A stretch of DNA of 36,410 nt from Rhodococcus sp. HM1 (GTDB lineage: Bacteria > Actinomycetota > Actinomycetes > Mycobacteriales > Mycobacteriaceae). Both the position numbers and the translations under genes were made by a program. Of the stretch, positions 16,647 to 23,871 are shown piece after piece (positions within the stretch are counted from its first letter, which is position 1; each line of letters opens with the position of its first letter). The notes under the pieces were generated by a model that saw nothing but the letters and a program-made list of their open reading frames with translations, was not told the DNA's origin and ran no database searches. The stretch spans positions 1 through 36,410 of the forward strand of contig NZ_JALPTB010000066.1 of NCBI RefSeq assembly GCF_023218075.1, in the 5' to 3' direction.

Positions 16647-17396
16647 TTACTCCACGAAGAAGGTGTAGAGGCCGTTCGCGCCGAACTCGGCGAGAGTGGA
16701 ATCCCCTTCGGGGAACGAGATCTCTTCGGGCTCGGGTCCGGAACGGAACGCCCAATCGACGGCCTTCCAATCCCCGCCCTCCCACTCCAAGGTCACCGTG
16801 GTCGTGGACCAGACAGTAAGAACGCTGACCTTGCCCGTGCCGCTCAGATCGTTCTGGCTCGCCGAGACCGCCCACACCGACACCACCGCACGGTCATCCG
16901 AATAGTCGGTGACGTTGACCAGGGCGGGAAGTACGTTCATCACCGTGCCCTCGGCCTGAGTCACACTCTCATCGAGGACGGCCAGCAGCGCATCGCTGGC
17001 GTTGCTGCCGACCAGGACCGACTTGGCTTCCTCGGCAGAGATTCGACCGAGAGAGACCTGGTTTGCGGCCTGCACGAAGTTCGTTGCTGCCGTTTGCGCG
17101 CCGGACTCGGTGCGGTCGTATCCATGCGGCACACCGTTGGTGATCGAGTTGGGGCCGTGCCCGGTCCGCACCGTATCGGGCTCCGAGCTACCGCCCCCCA
17201 GCCCCGCGAGAATGCTCCCAAGGACCGTCACCACGAGCAGCACCACCAGGCCGTACTTGAACCATGTGGGCAGCCTGTCGAACGCCGCCTTCCATCCTTT
17301 TGTCTCGGCTGTCTTCGCCGTGGATGTCGGAGTCGGTGCTGCTGCCGGGGGCGATTGCTGGGATCCCGGCTTGATCGAGCTGAAATCGGGTGCCAT
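16647..17396 (-). CDS. VirB8-like bitopic membrane protein
   Basis: This 249-aa protein has a short Pro/Ala/Thr-rich cytoplasmic N-terminus and one membrane helix near residues 47-67 (FKYGLVVLLVVTVLGSILAG). An extracytoplasmic domain follows from about 90, with alternating helices and strands ending in WEGGDWKAVDW. That topology and the NTF2-like ending are typical of VirB8/TcpC-type scaffold proteins, which link the channel across the wall. The ATG at 17396 has an excellent AGGAGAG 5-6 bases upstream. The gene lies between the pilin candidate and the VirB6-like gene. Sequence identity to VirB8 is not visible by eye; topology and context carry the call. Confidence 0.6.
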   Translation of the reverse strand: MAPDFSSIKPGSQQSPPAAAPTPTSTAKTAETKGWKAAFDRLPTWFKYGLVVLLVVTVLGSILAGLGGGSSEPDTVRTGHGPNSITNGVPHGYDRTESGAQTAATNFVQAANQVSLGRISAEEAKSVLVGSNASDALLAVLDESVTQAEGTVMNVLPALVNVTDYSDDRAVVSVWAVSASQNDLSGTGKVSVLTVWSTTTVTLEWEGGDWKAVDWAFRSGPEPEEISFPEGDSTLAEFGANGLYTFFVE

Positions 17397-17429
17397 CTGA
17401 CTCTCCTAACAGTGCTGGTAGATCGGCTA

Positions 17430-17828
17430 TCAGCCGTTGACGACGAACAGGATGGCGCCGACGATGATCCCGGCTCCGGCCACGCAGCCGAACGCGACGA
17501 CGGCGGTCTTGGCCGAATCCATCGACTCGCTCAACTCGCTCTGGTAGCCCCCGGCGCGAGCCCTACGGATCTTGTAGAGCGAGACGATCACGTTGAGCGC
17601 GGAAGCAGCCAGGAATGCGCCCCAGATGCCGCCTGCGATCCGCGTCCAGGTGTCCTCGAAGGTGTCACCGAACACCCCCAAGTCCGGGGTGACGCCATTG
17701 AGCGGATTGTCGGTCTGCGCGGAAGCGGTACCGGCGGTGAGCAGCACCGCGCCGATCGTGGCCGTCAGCAGGGACATAGCGCGAGCCACACGGCGAGGCA
17801 GCGACGGCACAGAGAAATTGCGGGACAT
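17430..17828 (-). CDS. Small secreted two-TM protein, VirB2/TrbC-like pilin candidate
   Basis: This 132-aa protein has a signal peptide (SLLTATIGAVLLTAGTASA, cleavage after ASA near residue 37). A soluble loop follows, then two membrane helices near 63-85 and 107-130 joined by a basic loop (YKIRRARAGG). That is the topology of VirB2/TrbC pilin subunits, and the first-in-cluster position next to VirB8- and VirB6-like genes fits. The ATG at 17828 follows TAAGGAAA. The IS110 insertion ends only about 40 bp upstream of this start, so the gene has lost its original connection to the upstream part of the operon unless transcription reads through the element. Confidence 0.6.
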   Translation of the reverse strand: MSRNFSVPSLPRRVARAMSLLTATIGAVLLTAGTASAQTDNPLNGVTPDLGVFGDTFEDTWTRIAGGIWGAFLAASALNVIVSLYKIRRARAGGYQSELSESMDSAKTAVVAFGCVAGAGIIVGAILFVVNG

Positions 17829-17864
17829 CAGGTTTCCTTAAGTTCGTAGGTGCAGTTACTTCGT

Positions 17865-17870
17865 GAGAGT
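17865..17870. repeat. Left copy of GAGAGT flanking the IS110 element
   Basis: GAGAGT occurs here and again at 19291-19296, 1426 bp away, on either side of the transposase gene. The spacing equals a typical IS110 length, so the pair is the best candidate for the shared core at the two ends. Confidence 0.5.
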
Positions 17871-17904
17871 TACGTTGAGCTGTAACCCGGGCGGGCCGGG
17901 CGAG

Positions 17905-18070
17905 GCTGCATAAGGTTTGCCCACTCTCGAGTGGGGCTTGAAAGGACTGGCCACCCGACCTGTCTGGACACCTCGGACCGCTGATTGAGATCTGCGAATG
18001 ATCGCTTGTTTAAGGAAATGCCGGCGGAGGCGTCCATCGGGGCCAGGCCGGAACACAAGCGAAAACGAGG
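17905..18070 (+). ncRNA. Predicted IS110 bridge RNA region
   Basis: IS110-group elements encode a bridge RNA (seekRNA) in the non-coding end beside the transposase. Here the region contains a hairpin (CCCACTC 17920-17926 with GAGTGGG 17929-17935). TGAAAGGACT at 17939-17948 is a perfect complement of AGTCCTTTCA at the right insertion flank (19294-19303), most of which lies outside the element. Farther on, ATTGAGA (17984-17990) is identical to the right end of the element (19288-19294), and AATGATC (17997-18003) is the complement of GATCATT (19284-19290). These are the expected relations of target- and donor-binding loops. The RNA ends are approximate. Confidence 0.5.
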
Positions 18071-18077
18071 AAATCCG

Positions 18078-19280
18078 ATGACCGGTTCGCAACTGTGGGC
18101 AGGAGTCGACGTCGGCAAAGAACACCACTGGATATGCGTGCTCGACGCCTCCGGGACGGTGGTGCTGTCGCGGCGATGCGACAACGACGAAGCAACGATC
18201 CGTGCGGTGATCACCGAGATCGACGCACTCGGCGAGACGGTGTCGTGGACGGTGGATCTGACCACCGCCTACGTCACCTTGTTGCTGACTGTGCTGGCCG
18301 ACGCCGGGAAACCGGTGCGCTACCTGTCCGGGCGTTCGGTGTGGCAGGCATCGTCGGTCTACCGCGGCGGCGAAGCCAAGACCGATGCCCGCGACGCCCG
18401 GGTGATCGCCGATCAGTCCCGGATGCGTTCGGACCTGCCGGTTCTGCGTCCCGACGACGAGTTGATCCGTGAGCTGCAGATGCTCACCGGCCACCGCACC
18501 GATCTGGTCGCCGACCGTACCCGGACCATCAACCGGCTGCGTCAGCAACTCGTCGCGATCTGCCCCGGGCTCGAACGCGTCGCGCAGATCTCCTCGGACC
18601 GGGGCTGGGTGGTGCTGCTGGCCCGCTACCAGCGACCGAAAGCGATCCGCCGCGTCGGTGCGGCCCGACTGGCCACGATGCTCACCGGGGCCGGGGTGCG
18701 CCACGCCGAATCGATCGCCCGGGCCGCGGTCACCGCTGCGAAGGCGCAGACCGTGCGGTTGCCTGGGGAGGATGTCGCTGCCGAGCTGGTCGCCGAATTG
18801 GCGCAGGCGGTGATCGACCTCGACACACGTATCAACGTCGTGGACGCGGAGATCGAGGCCCGATTTCGCCGGCACCCTCTGGCCGAAGTGATCCTGAGCT
18901 TGCCGGGTATGGGATTCCGGCTCGGCGCCGAATTCCTTGCCGCAGTAGGTGACCCCGACTTGATCGGGTCGGCCGATCAACTCGCTGCCTGGACCGGGTT
19001 GGCGCCACGGCCCAGGGATTCGGGTAAACGCACCGGGCGTCTGCACACCCCTCAGCGCTACAGCAGGCGCCTGCGCCGGGTGATGTACATGTCGGCGTTG
19101 ACCGCGGTCCGTTGCGATCCCGCCTCTCGCGTCTACTATCAGCGCAAACGTGCCGAAGGTAAGCGTCCCGTCCAGGCCACGATCTGCCTGGCTCGGCGGC
19201 GCGTGGATGTTCTCTACGCGCTGCTCCGCGACCACCGCACCTGGCAACCGACCGTGCCGGTTACCGCGGTGGCGGCTTGA
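18078..19280 (+). CDS. IS110-family transposase (DEDD/serine recombinase)
   Basis: This 400-aa protein is a bridge-RNA-dependent recombinase. The RuvC-like N-terminal half has acidic residues D11 (AGVDVGK), D60 (WTVDLTT; Glu in many family members), D103 and D106 (KTDARDARVIADQSRMR). The C-terminal Transposase_20 domain has LPGMGFRLGAEFLAAVGD and then APRPRDSGKRTG, with S315 the likely nucleophile. The length is normal and the frame is intact, so it may be active. The ATG at 18078 has GAGGAAA a few bases upstream. The frame is open back to 17985, but those residues fall in the non-coding RNA region. It is transcribed against the transfer operon. Confidence 0.93.
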   Translation: MTGSQLWAGVDVGKEHHWICVLDASGTVVLSRRCDNDEATIRAVITEIDALGETVSWTVDLTTAYVTLLLTVLADAGKPVRYLSGRSVWQASSVYRGGEAKTDARDARVIADQSRMRSDLPVLRPDDELIRELQMLTGHRTDLVADRTRTINRLRQQLVAICPGLERVAQISSDRGWVVLLARYQRPKAIRRVGAARLATMLTGAGVRHAESIARAAVTAAKAQTVRLPGEDVAAELVAELAQAVIDLDTRINVVDAEIEARFRRHPLAEVILSLPGMGFRLGAEFLAAVGDPDLIGSADQLAAWTGLAPRPRDSGKRTGRLHTPQRYSRRLRRVMYMSALTAVRCDPASRVYYQRKRAEGKRPVQATICLARRRVDVLYALLRDHRTWQPTVPVTAVAA

Positions 19281-19290
19281 CAGGATCATT

Positions 19291-19296
19291 GAGAGT
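19291..19296. repeat. Right copy of GAGAGT flanking the IS110 element
   Basis: This is the partner of 17865-17870. It is followed by CCTTTCACACGCAAAGG (19297-19313), a small hairpin directly before the ParA-like gene's stop codon, which was probably part of the original target. Confidence 0.5.
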
Positions 19297-19313
19297 CCTT
19301 TCACACGCAAAGG

Positions 19314-20795
19314 TCAGGCGTAGGGGTCGAAGCTCGACGGCTTCGGTGGTTGCGGCCGCCGCGTCCGGGCCGGTGGCTGGTGCACCTCCACGGTCGAGGC
19401 GTCCTGTTCGACTTCCAGCCCTGCCTCAGCCTCGACAGGAGGGCGGTAGTCCAACGGCAGGTCTCGCGCCGGGTCCGACTCAGCCGCTCGAACGGCAGGA
19501 ACAGCAGGAACAGCAGGCGGTTCCGCTACCGGCTCGGGAGCCGGAGCCGGCTGGGGAGATGGGAAGCTCGGAACGTCCGCCGCGAAGGTCGGCACGGCCG
19601 GTTCCGGTGCCGACTCGGGTGCCGGTGCCCACCGCTGCCGGTATCCCGCCTGCCGCTCGACGATGGCCTCGGCCAGTGCATCGGTCACCATCGCAGCGAC
19701 ATTCGTCCACGCGATGATCGAGCTCTGCGACAACGCCTCGAGCGTGATCCGCTCTCCGGTGGCGAACACCGGCTCGAACGGAACTCGCACGTAGGTCTGC
19801 ACACCGAGGGCATCGAACTCGTCGACGATCGCGGTCTCGAGATTCGGATCGGACCCCGGTGTCGCGCACAGCAGCACGACCGCAGAGCACACCAGATACT
19901 CGAGGCCCCGCTTGCGAAGCCCGTCGAGCATCGCGTAGGCGTGTTGGGCCATGTCCCGGCGCATCGGCAGCGGCACAACCAGCACATCGGCATGATGAAC
20001 GGCCCACTGCCACGCCCCAGCCTGCGGAGTGGTGGCCGTGTCGACAATCAGCAAGTCACGGTGACGCCGAAGCACTGCGCCCAACGCTGCGCACTCGTTC
20101 TCCCCGATCACGTTGTCGTAGGAGGAGTCGGTGTCCCCGGCCAGAATCTCGTCGTGTGTGGGCTGGAGCCGCAGATACGCCGCCAGCTCCCCCGCCTCGA
20201 CATCGGCAGACATCAGCCGCGATGCGTTGTCGAGGACATCCCAGACCGTGCGCTCGACCGGAGCCGTGCGCGCTGCCCGGATGCCGAGGGTGCCGCCGGC
20301 CTCGCTCATGTCCACCGTGACGACACCGCGGCCGCGATGCTTGCCGAGCATCGCCGACAGCGCAATCGCTGTCGGAGTCTTGCCCGCGCCGCCCTTGGTG
20401 TTGACCACGGCGACCGTGCCCGAACCCGGCAGGGTCCGCTGGATCGCCTCGACCGCCGCCCGGTGACCGGTCTCCGCGGATTCCGGCTTGGGAGCCAGTT
20501 TCGTGCCCAGAGCTGCATTGATACGGCCCCGCCAACCCCACTGGGCAGGCTGTGAAAGCGTTGGCGATGCCGCCTCGTCGAACAATGCACTGTGCACGGG
20601 GCCTGGTGCCGGAGCTACCGGTTCGTCGACGGACGCAAGAGCATCCATCCCGACCCCGTACGGATCGGCGATGTCCTCGGCAACAGGCTCGGGAGCCGGG
20701 ACCGGTTCGGGCTCGACGGCAGGACGGTTCGGGCGCAACCGCAGCCGCCGCGGATCGATGGTCGGTTCGTGGTTGTAGTCAGCGATGTCAGCCAT
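19314..20795 (-). CDS. ParA/MinD-like ATPase with long Pro/Ala-rich arms
   Basis: This 493-aa protein has a central ParA/MinD-type ATPase (about residues 120-370). Its deviant Walker A is KGGAGKT (134-140), the switch region is VVTVDMSEAGGTLG, and Walker B is LLIVDTAT (around 258). The N-terminal 100 and C-terminal 100 residues are Pro/Glu/Ala-rich and probably disordered. In the transfer operon such an ATPase is more likely to position or assemble the apparatus than to partition the plasmid; there is no ParB gene beside it. It starts at the ATG at 20795, with GAGGCGAG upstream; a GTG lies 3 bases earlier. The IS110 copy starts immediately downstream. Confidence 0.85.
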   Translation of the reverse strand: MADIADYNHEPTIDPRRLRLRPNRPAVEPEPVPAPEPVAEDIADPYGVGMDALASVDEPVAPAPGPVHSALFDEAASPTLSQPAQWGWRGRINAALGTKLAPKPESAETGHRAAVEAIQRTLPGSGTVAVVNTKGGAGKTPTAIALSAMLGKHRGRGVVTVDMSEAGGTLGIRAARTAPVERTVWDVLDNASRLMSADVEAGELAAYLRLQPTHDEILAGDTDSSYDNVIGENECAALGAVLRRHRDLLIVDTATTPQAGAWQWAVHHADVLVVPLPMRRDMAQHAYAMLDGLRKRGLEYLVCSAVVLLCATPGSDPNLETAIVDEFDALGVQTYVRVPFEPVFATGERITLEALSQSSIIAWTNVAAMVTDALAEAIVERQAGYRQRWAPAPESAPEPAVPTFAADVPSFPSPQPAPAPEPVAEPPAVPAVPAVRAAESDPARDLPLDYRPPVEAEAGLEVEQDASTVEVHQPPARTRRPQPPKPSSFDPYA

Positions 20796-20805
20796 CACGC
20801 TCGCC

Positions 20806-21405
20806 TCACAGGGTGGTGACGGACGACACGCGCCATCCGTCGCCGTCGTCGGTCAGCACCACGGCGACGTACTGGACGTCGCTGCCGATCTCGGTGCCGC
20901 TGGAATCGGTGACCGTGCTGGTCACCTCGTACATGCCGTGATACCTCGTTGCGGTGTTGGCCTGTCCCTGGTTGGGAACCTCAACCGCCACGGCGGTGAC
21001 CGTCGCACCCTGCGACGCCCACTGCGCCCACTCGCCGGTGGCCTTGACCGGGATCTCGGCATCGGCGCGGACCTGCGCGTTGAGTTCAGCGGTCAGCACC
21101 CCCAGCTCGGCCGCCCTCACCGGTGCATCGTTGCGATTGGCGTCGGTGCGGGTGTCATAGGAGAACCAGGTTTCGACGACCGTGCGGCCGAGCTCGCCTG
21201 GATCGTCGGTGTCCACCGACGGTGCCTCCGCAGCGGTCGACGGTGAGGCGGGTGCAGCCGGTTCGGTGGGGGGCCACGCCGCCGTCGAGGTCGATGGCGG
21301 CGCCGATGTGCTCGAGGTTGCCTGATCCTGGTCGGCCTCGGAGCTGCACCCGGCCACGGTCACGGCCCCGGCGATGACGCCGATCAGCGCCAGTCGGCGG
21401 ATCAT
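20806..21405 (-). CDS. Lipoprotein of the transfer operon, NTF2/VirB8-like fold possible
   Basis: This 199-aa protein begins MIRRLALIGVIAGAVTVAGC, a lipoprotein signal with the lipidated Cys at residue 20. A Ser/Thr/Pro/Ala-rich linker (about 21-75) follows, then a compact alpha/beta domain ending in YVAVVLTDDGDGWRVSSVTTL. That final strand pattern resembles NTF2-like extracytoplasmic domains of conjugation proteins. The ATG at 21405 overlaps the TGA of the upstream gene (ATGA). The protein probably sits on the outer face of the membrane as part of the channel. The exact role is unknown. Confidence 0.7.
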   Translation of the reverse strand: MIRRLALIGVIAGAVTVAGCSSEADQDQATSSTSAPPSTSTAAWPPTEPAAPASPSTAAEAPSVDTDDPGELGRTVVETWFSYDTRTDANRNDAPVRAAELGVLTAELNAQVRADAEIPVKATGEWAQWASQGATVTAVAVEVPNQGQANTATRYHGMYEVTSTVTDSSGTEIGSDVQYVAVVLTDDGDGWRVSSVTTL

Positions 21406-22046
21406 TCGGCCACCACCAGGTCCGACAGGCGGATCGCCCGCCACTCTCCGTAGCCCGGCTCGAGGCACCACTGCTCGGCCGGGGTACCGGTGGGCACCAC
21501 CTCGAGATCGAGGATGACCTGCTTTTTCGCTGCGAGATCGGCCAGCTTCACCCCGTCGATGCGTTCACTGCTCACCCGCAGGCGCAGCCGCACCACCTCG
21601 ACGTCGAGGTGTTCGCGCACCTTCGCGGCGAGGAACACCGCCTTGCCCGCGCTGGCCTCATCTGCCGAGTCCTGATCGCCGGGCCGGAAGATCCGGTCGT
21701 CCTTGTGGAACGAGCCGTACCAGGCGACATCGCTGGTATCGGCGTCACCGACGACGGCGAACGATCCACGGCCGTCGCCGGCCGAGGACAAGGACACCAG
21801 CGGGGCGGTCGCGGCGGTCGCCGCCAACTTCTCGACCCGTTCGCGCTGCTCACGCTCCCGCAAGGCGTCGTAGTCCACATCGAACTGCTTGTAGAGTTCG
21901 CGCTTGACTTTCGGCCACTGCGTGCGCGTCATCAGGTTGTTCTCCGACGCCCAGGTGCGCAGGTCCGCGGCCGTCAACTCCTCGACCGCCCGGGTCGATC
22001 CGAGGCTGCGGACCGCGGCCTCCGCCTTGTCCCATTCTTCGCTCAC
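21402..22046 (-). CDS. Unknown protein of the transfer operon
   Basis: This 214-aa soluble protein starts at a GTG (22046) with AGAAAGGGA upstream. Residues 1-80 are helical and charged (LTAADLRTWASENNLMTRTQ reads like a small helical module). The second half is a mixed alpha/beta domain with VAWYGSFHKDDRIFRPG and VREHLDVEVVRLRLRVSSER. No signal peptide, membrane segment or catalytic motif is seen, and no family is recognised. It is coupled by a 4-bp overlap to the lipoprotein gene and lies 66 bp after the peptidoglycan hydrolase gene. A cytoplasmic accessory role in transfer is only an inference from position. Confidence 0.7.
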   Translation of the reverse strand: MSEEWDKAEAAVRSLGSTRAVEELTAADLRTWASENNLMTRTQWPKVKRELYKQFDVDYDALREREQRERVEKLAATAATAPLVSLSSAGDGRGSFAVVGDADTSDVAWYGSFHKDDRIFRPGDQDSADEASAGKAVFLAAKVREHLDVEVVRLRLRVSSERIDGVKLADLAAKKQVILDLEVVPTGTPAEQWCLEPGYGEWRAIRLSDLVVAE

Positions 22047-22112
22047 GGTGTGATATTCCCTTTCTGGTGTCTCATCGTCTCCGATGTCCTGGCGTGTGAA
22101 AAACGTTGTGTA

Positions 22113-23717
22113 TCAAGTGAATCGCATGGCTCTGACATTTTCCGGTGGTGTCCATGCGGTGATCTGGACCTTCCCGCCGGACTGGGGTGCCTCGACAACT
22201 TGGTTGTCCCCCAACCAGATCCACACATGTCCTGGATAGGGCTGCACGATGTCGCCGGGCTGCAAGTCCGCCGCTGCGGTGATCGGCGTTCCTCGAGGGT
22301 CGTTGACCTGCGCGGAATCCTGGTGCGGCAGAACGATTCTTCCGTCCGTTGCTTGTGCGACCGCGTACAGGACCAGACCTGAACAGTCGAACCCGACCTT
22401 GTTGTAGTCGCCGTGCGCGTCGGCCACACCGCCGTCGATGACTCCGCGAGTCGGGCCGGCGACATCACCGCCGCCCCAGGCGTAATCGGTGCCCAGCCAC
22501 CCCAGAGCCGCATCGACGACCCGCGAACCGCTCGCCGACGGAGGCCGAGGCTGGTCGACCCCGGCGAAGTCGGCGCGCCCGGCAATGATCTTGCGGACGT
22601 AGCTCGTCGTCTCCGCATTGCCGCATACCCCGCCGGAGGCGAGCGTGTTGCCGGGACCGCAGTTGTAGGCCGAGAGCATCAGTTCGGTGCCGTCACCAGA
22701 GACTTTGCCCTCGCGGAGCCACTGCTGCGTCTGCTCCCATACCTGGCAGTCGTAGTCGGCCATCGACATCACCGAGTCACCGATGGAGTTGACATCGGCC
22801 ATGCCGTCGCCGTCGTGGTCCTGGCCGATCGAGGCCCAGGTGCCGGGCATGAACTGCCCCGGACCACGTGCCCCGGACGGGGAGACCGGCGAGGACGGGC
22901 CGTGGCGGAACTGGTTCTCGGCATAGAGCTGGGAGGCCAGCAGCGGAGCGTCGATCGCATCGCAGGTCTGAGCTGCCTTGACGATCCACTCGCGGAACTC
23001 CTCGGGGACCGAACCTGGCGCAAGGGACCTTCCGCCGGGGCGAGCCAGGCCGGTACAGCCTGCACCGAGCGGAGTCTCGGCCGCGACCAGTTGCACATTC
23101 GGCGAGCTCGGACGCTGCTGCGGGGCGTCGAGTTCGTTCGCATCGGCCAGCCACGGCATCGGATCGATGGGAGAGCCCCCGTCGAGCCGGCCGCCGGGCC
23201 AGACCTCGAAATGCAGGTGCGGGCCGGTCGAGCCACCGGCATTGCCGACCAAGCCGATCAGGTCCCCGGCGCGTACTTCGTCACCGACGGAGACGAGAAC
23301 CCCGTCCGGAAACATGTGGCCGTGGACCGTCGAGATGGTCGAGCCGTCCGAGGTGGCCGAGTCGATGACAATCCAGTTGTCGAAGCCGTTCTCGTCACCG
23401 GCGCCGGAATCCCCGGCCGCGACGACGATGCCGTCGAGCGGTGCGTAGAAGGGCGTGCCGATCGGGGCCGCAAGGTCGACACCGTTGTGCGAGGCGCCCC
23501 AGCGCGGGCCGAAACCGGAGGTAAACGTGTACGTGCCGGTGACCATCGGCTGCACCTTCTTGCCGGTGGCAGCACGCAGACTGTTCGGCGACCGGGACGG
23601 TCCCTGCGTCGGCAGGCAGTTGTCCGGCTCGGGATTGTCGCTGCCGCACATCACCAGCGCGCCCATCAGCGCCACGACGCTGGCGGCCAGCGTAATTTTC
23701 GTCGTCGAAGAAGCCAC
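22113..23717 (-). CDS. Three-domain peptidoglycan hydrolase (M23 + lytic transglycosylase + NlpC/P60)
   Basis: This 534-aa secreted protein should open the cell wall for the transfer channel. Residues 60-180 are an M23/LytM endopeptidase with zinc ligands H77, D81 (HNGVD) and H169 (PHLHFEV). Residues 240-380 are an SLT-type lytic transglycosylase with candidate catalytic E267 (LYAENQFRHG), GPGQFMPGTW and LSAYNCGPG. Residues 398-534 are NlpC/P60 with C445 (FDCSGLVLY) and H497 (PGHVWIWLGD). A hydrophobic N-terminus (about 8-23) anchors or exports it; C24 is preceded by Met, a poor lipobox. The GTG at 23717 has GGGGGGTGAG upstream and is preferred over a frame start at 23771. Three lytic domains in one chain is a full toolkit. 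Confidence 0.9.
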   Translation of the reverse strand: MASSTTKITLAASVVALMGALVMCGSDNPEPDNCLPTQGPSRSPNSLRAATGKKVQPMVTGTYTFTSGFGPRWGASHNGVDLAAPIGTPFYAPLDGIVVAAGDSGAGDENGFDNWIVIDSATSDGSTISTVHGHMFPDGVLVSVGDEVRAGDLIGLVGNAGGSTGPHLHFEVWPGGRLDGGSPIDPMPWLADANELDAPQQRPSSPNVQLVAAETPLGAGCTGLARPGGRSLAPGSVPEEFREWIVKAAQTCDAIDAPLLASQLYAENQFRHGPSSPVSPSGARGPGQFMPGTWASIGQDHDGDGMADVNSIGDSVMSMADYDCQVWEQTQQWLREGKVSGDGTELMLSAYNCGPGNTLASGGVCGNAETTSYVRKIIAGRADFAGVDQPRPPSASGSRVVDAALGWLGTDYAWGGGDVAGPTRGVIDGGVADAHGDYNKVGFDCSGLVLYAVAQATDGRIVLPHQDSAQVNDPRGTPITAAADLQPGDIVQPYPGHVWIWLGDNQVVEAPQSGGKVQITAWTPPENVRAMRFT

Positions 23718-23783
23718 GTACTCACCCCCCTTTGCATGAGTGCTTGTCGATAGCCCGCCCAGGCCATGCACGTGAGTGACTTC

Positions 23784-23809
23784 GCATCCGCCCGCCCGAG
23801 GTCGGATGC
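23784..23809. repeat. Inverted repeat in the gap between the cutinase and hydrolase genes
   Basis: GCATCCG (23784-23790) and CGGATGC (23803-23809) are perfectly complementary with a 12-base spacer. The 154-bp gap is one of the longest inside the operon, so it could hold an internal attenuator, a processing site or an operator. Confidence 0.35.
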
Positions 23810-23871
23810 CGCGTGAGTGGAAGGCTTCGGTCCTGGCAACGGCACCACCCGTCCGCCGGGACCGCCCGGCC

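Larger units (their letters stand above)
17871..19296 (+). mobile_element. IS110-family insertion sequence (about 1.43 kb)
   Basis: The element carries one transposase gene, a roughly 207-bp 5' non-coding end and a very short 3' end (about 16 bp after the stop). That is the layout of the IS110 subgroup, which lacks terminal inverted repeats. The ends are inferred from GAGAGT present on both sides. It sits in the transfer operon between the ParA-like gene and the pilin gene, in the opposite orientation to both. The inferred empty site would read TTCGTGAGAGTCCTTTCACA. The exact boundaries within GAGAGT cannot be fixed. Confidence 0.75.

Noticed and set aside
20806..20815. GTG at 20798 as start of the ParA-like gene
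   Set aside because: The ATG three bases on is equally placed for the GAGGCGAG site and is the more usual start; the difference is one residue.
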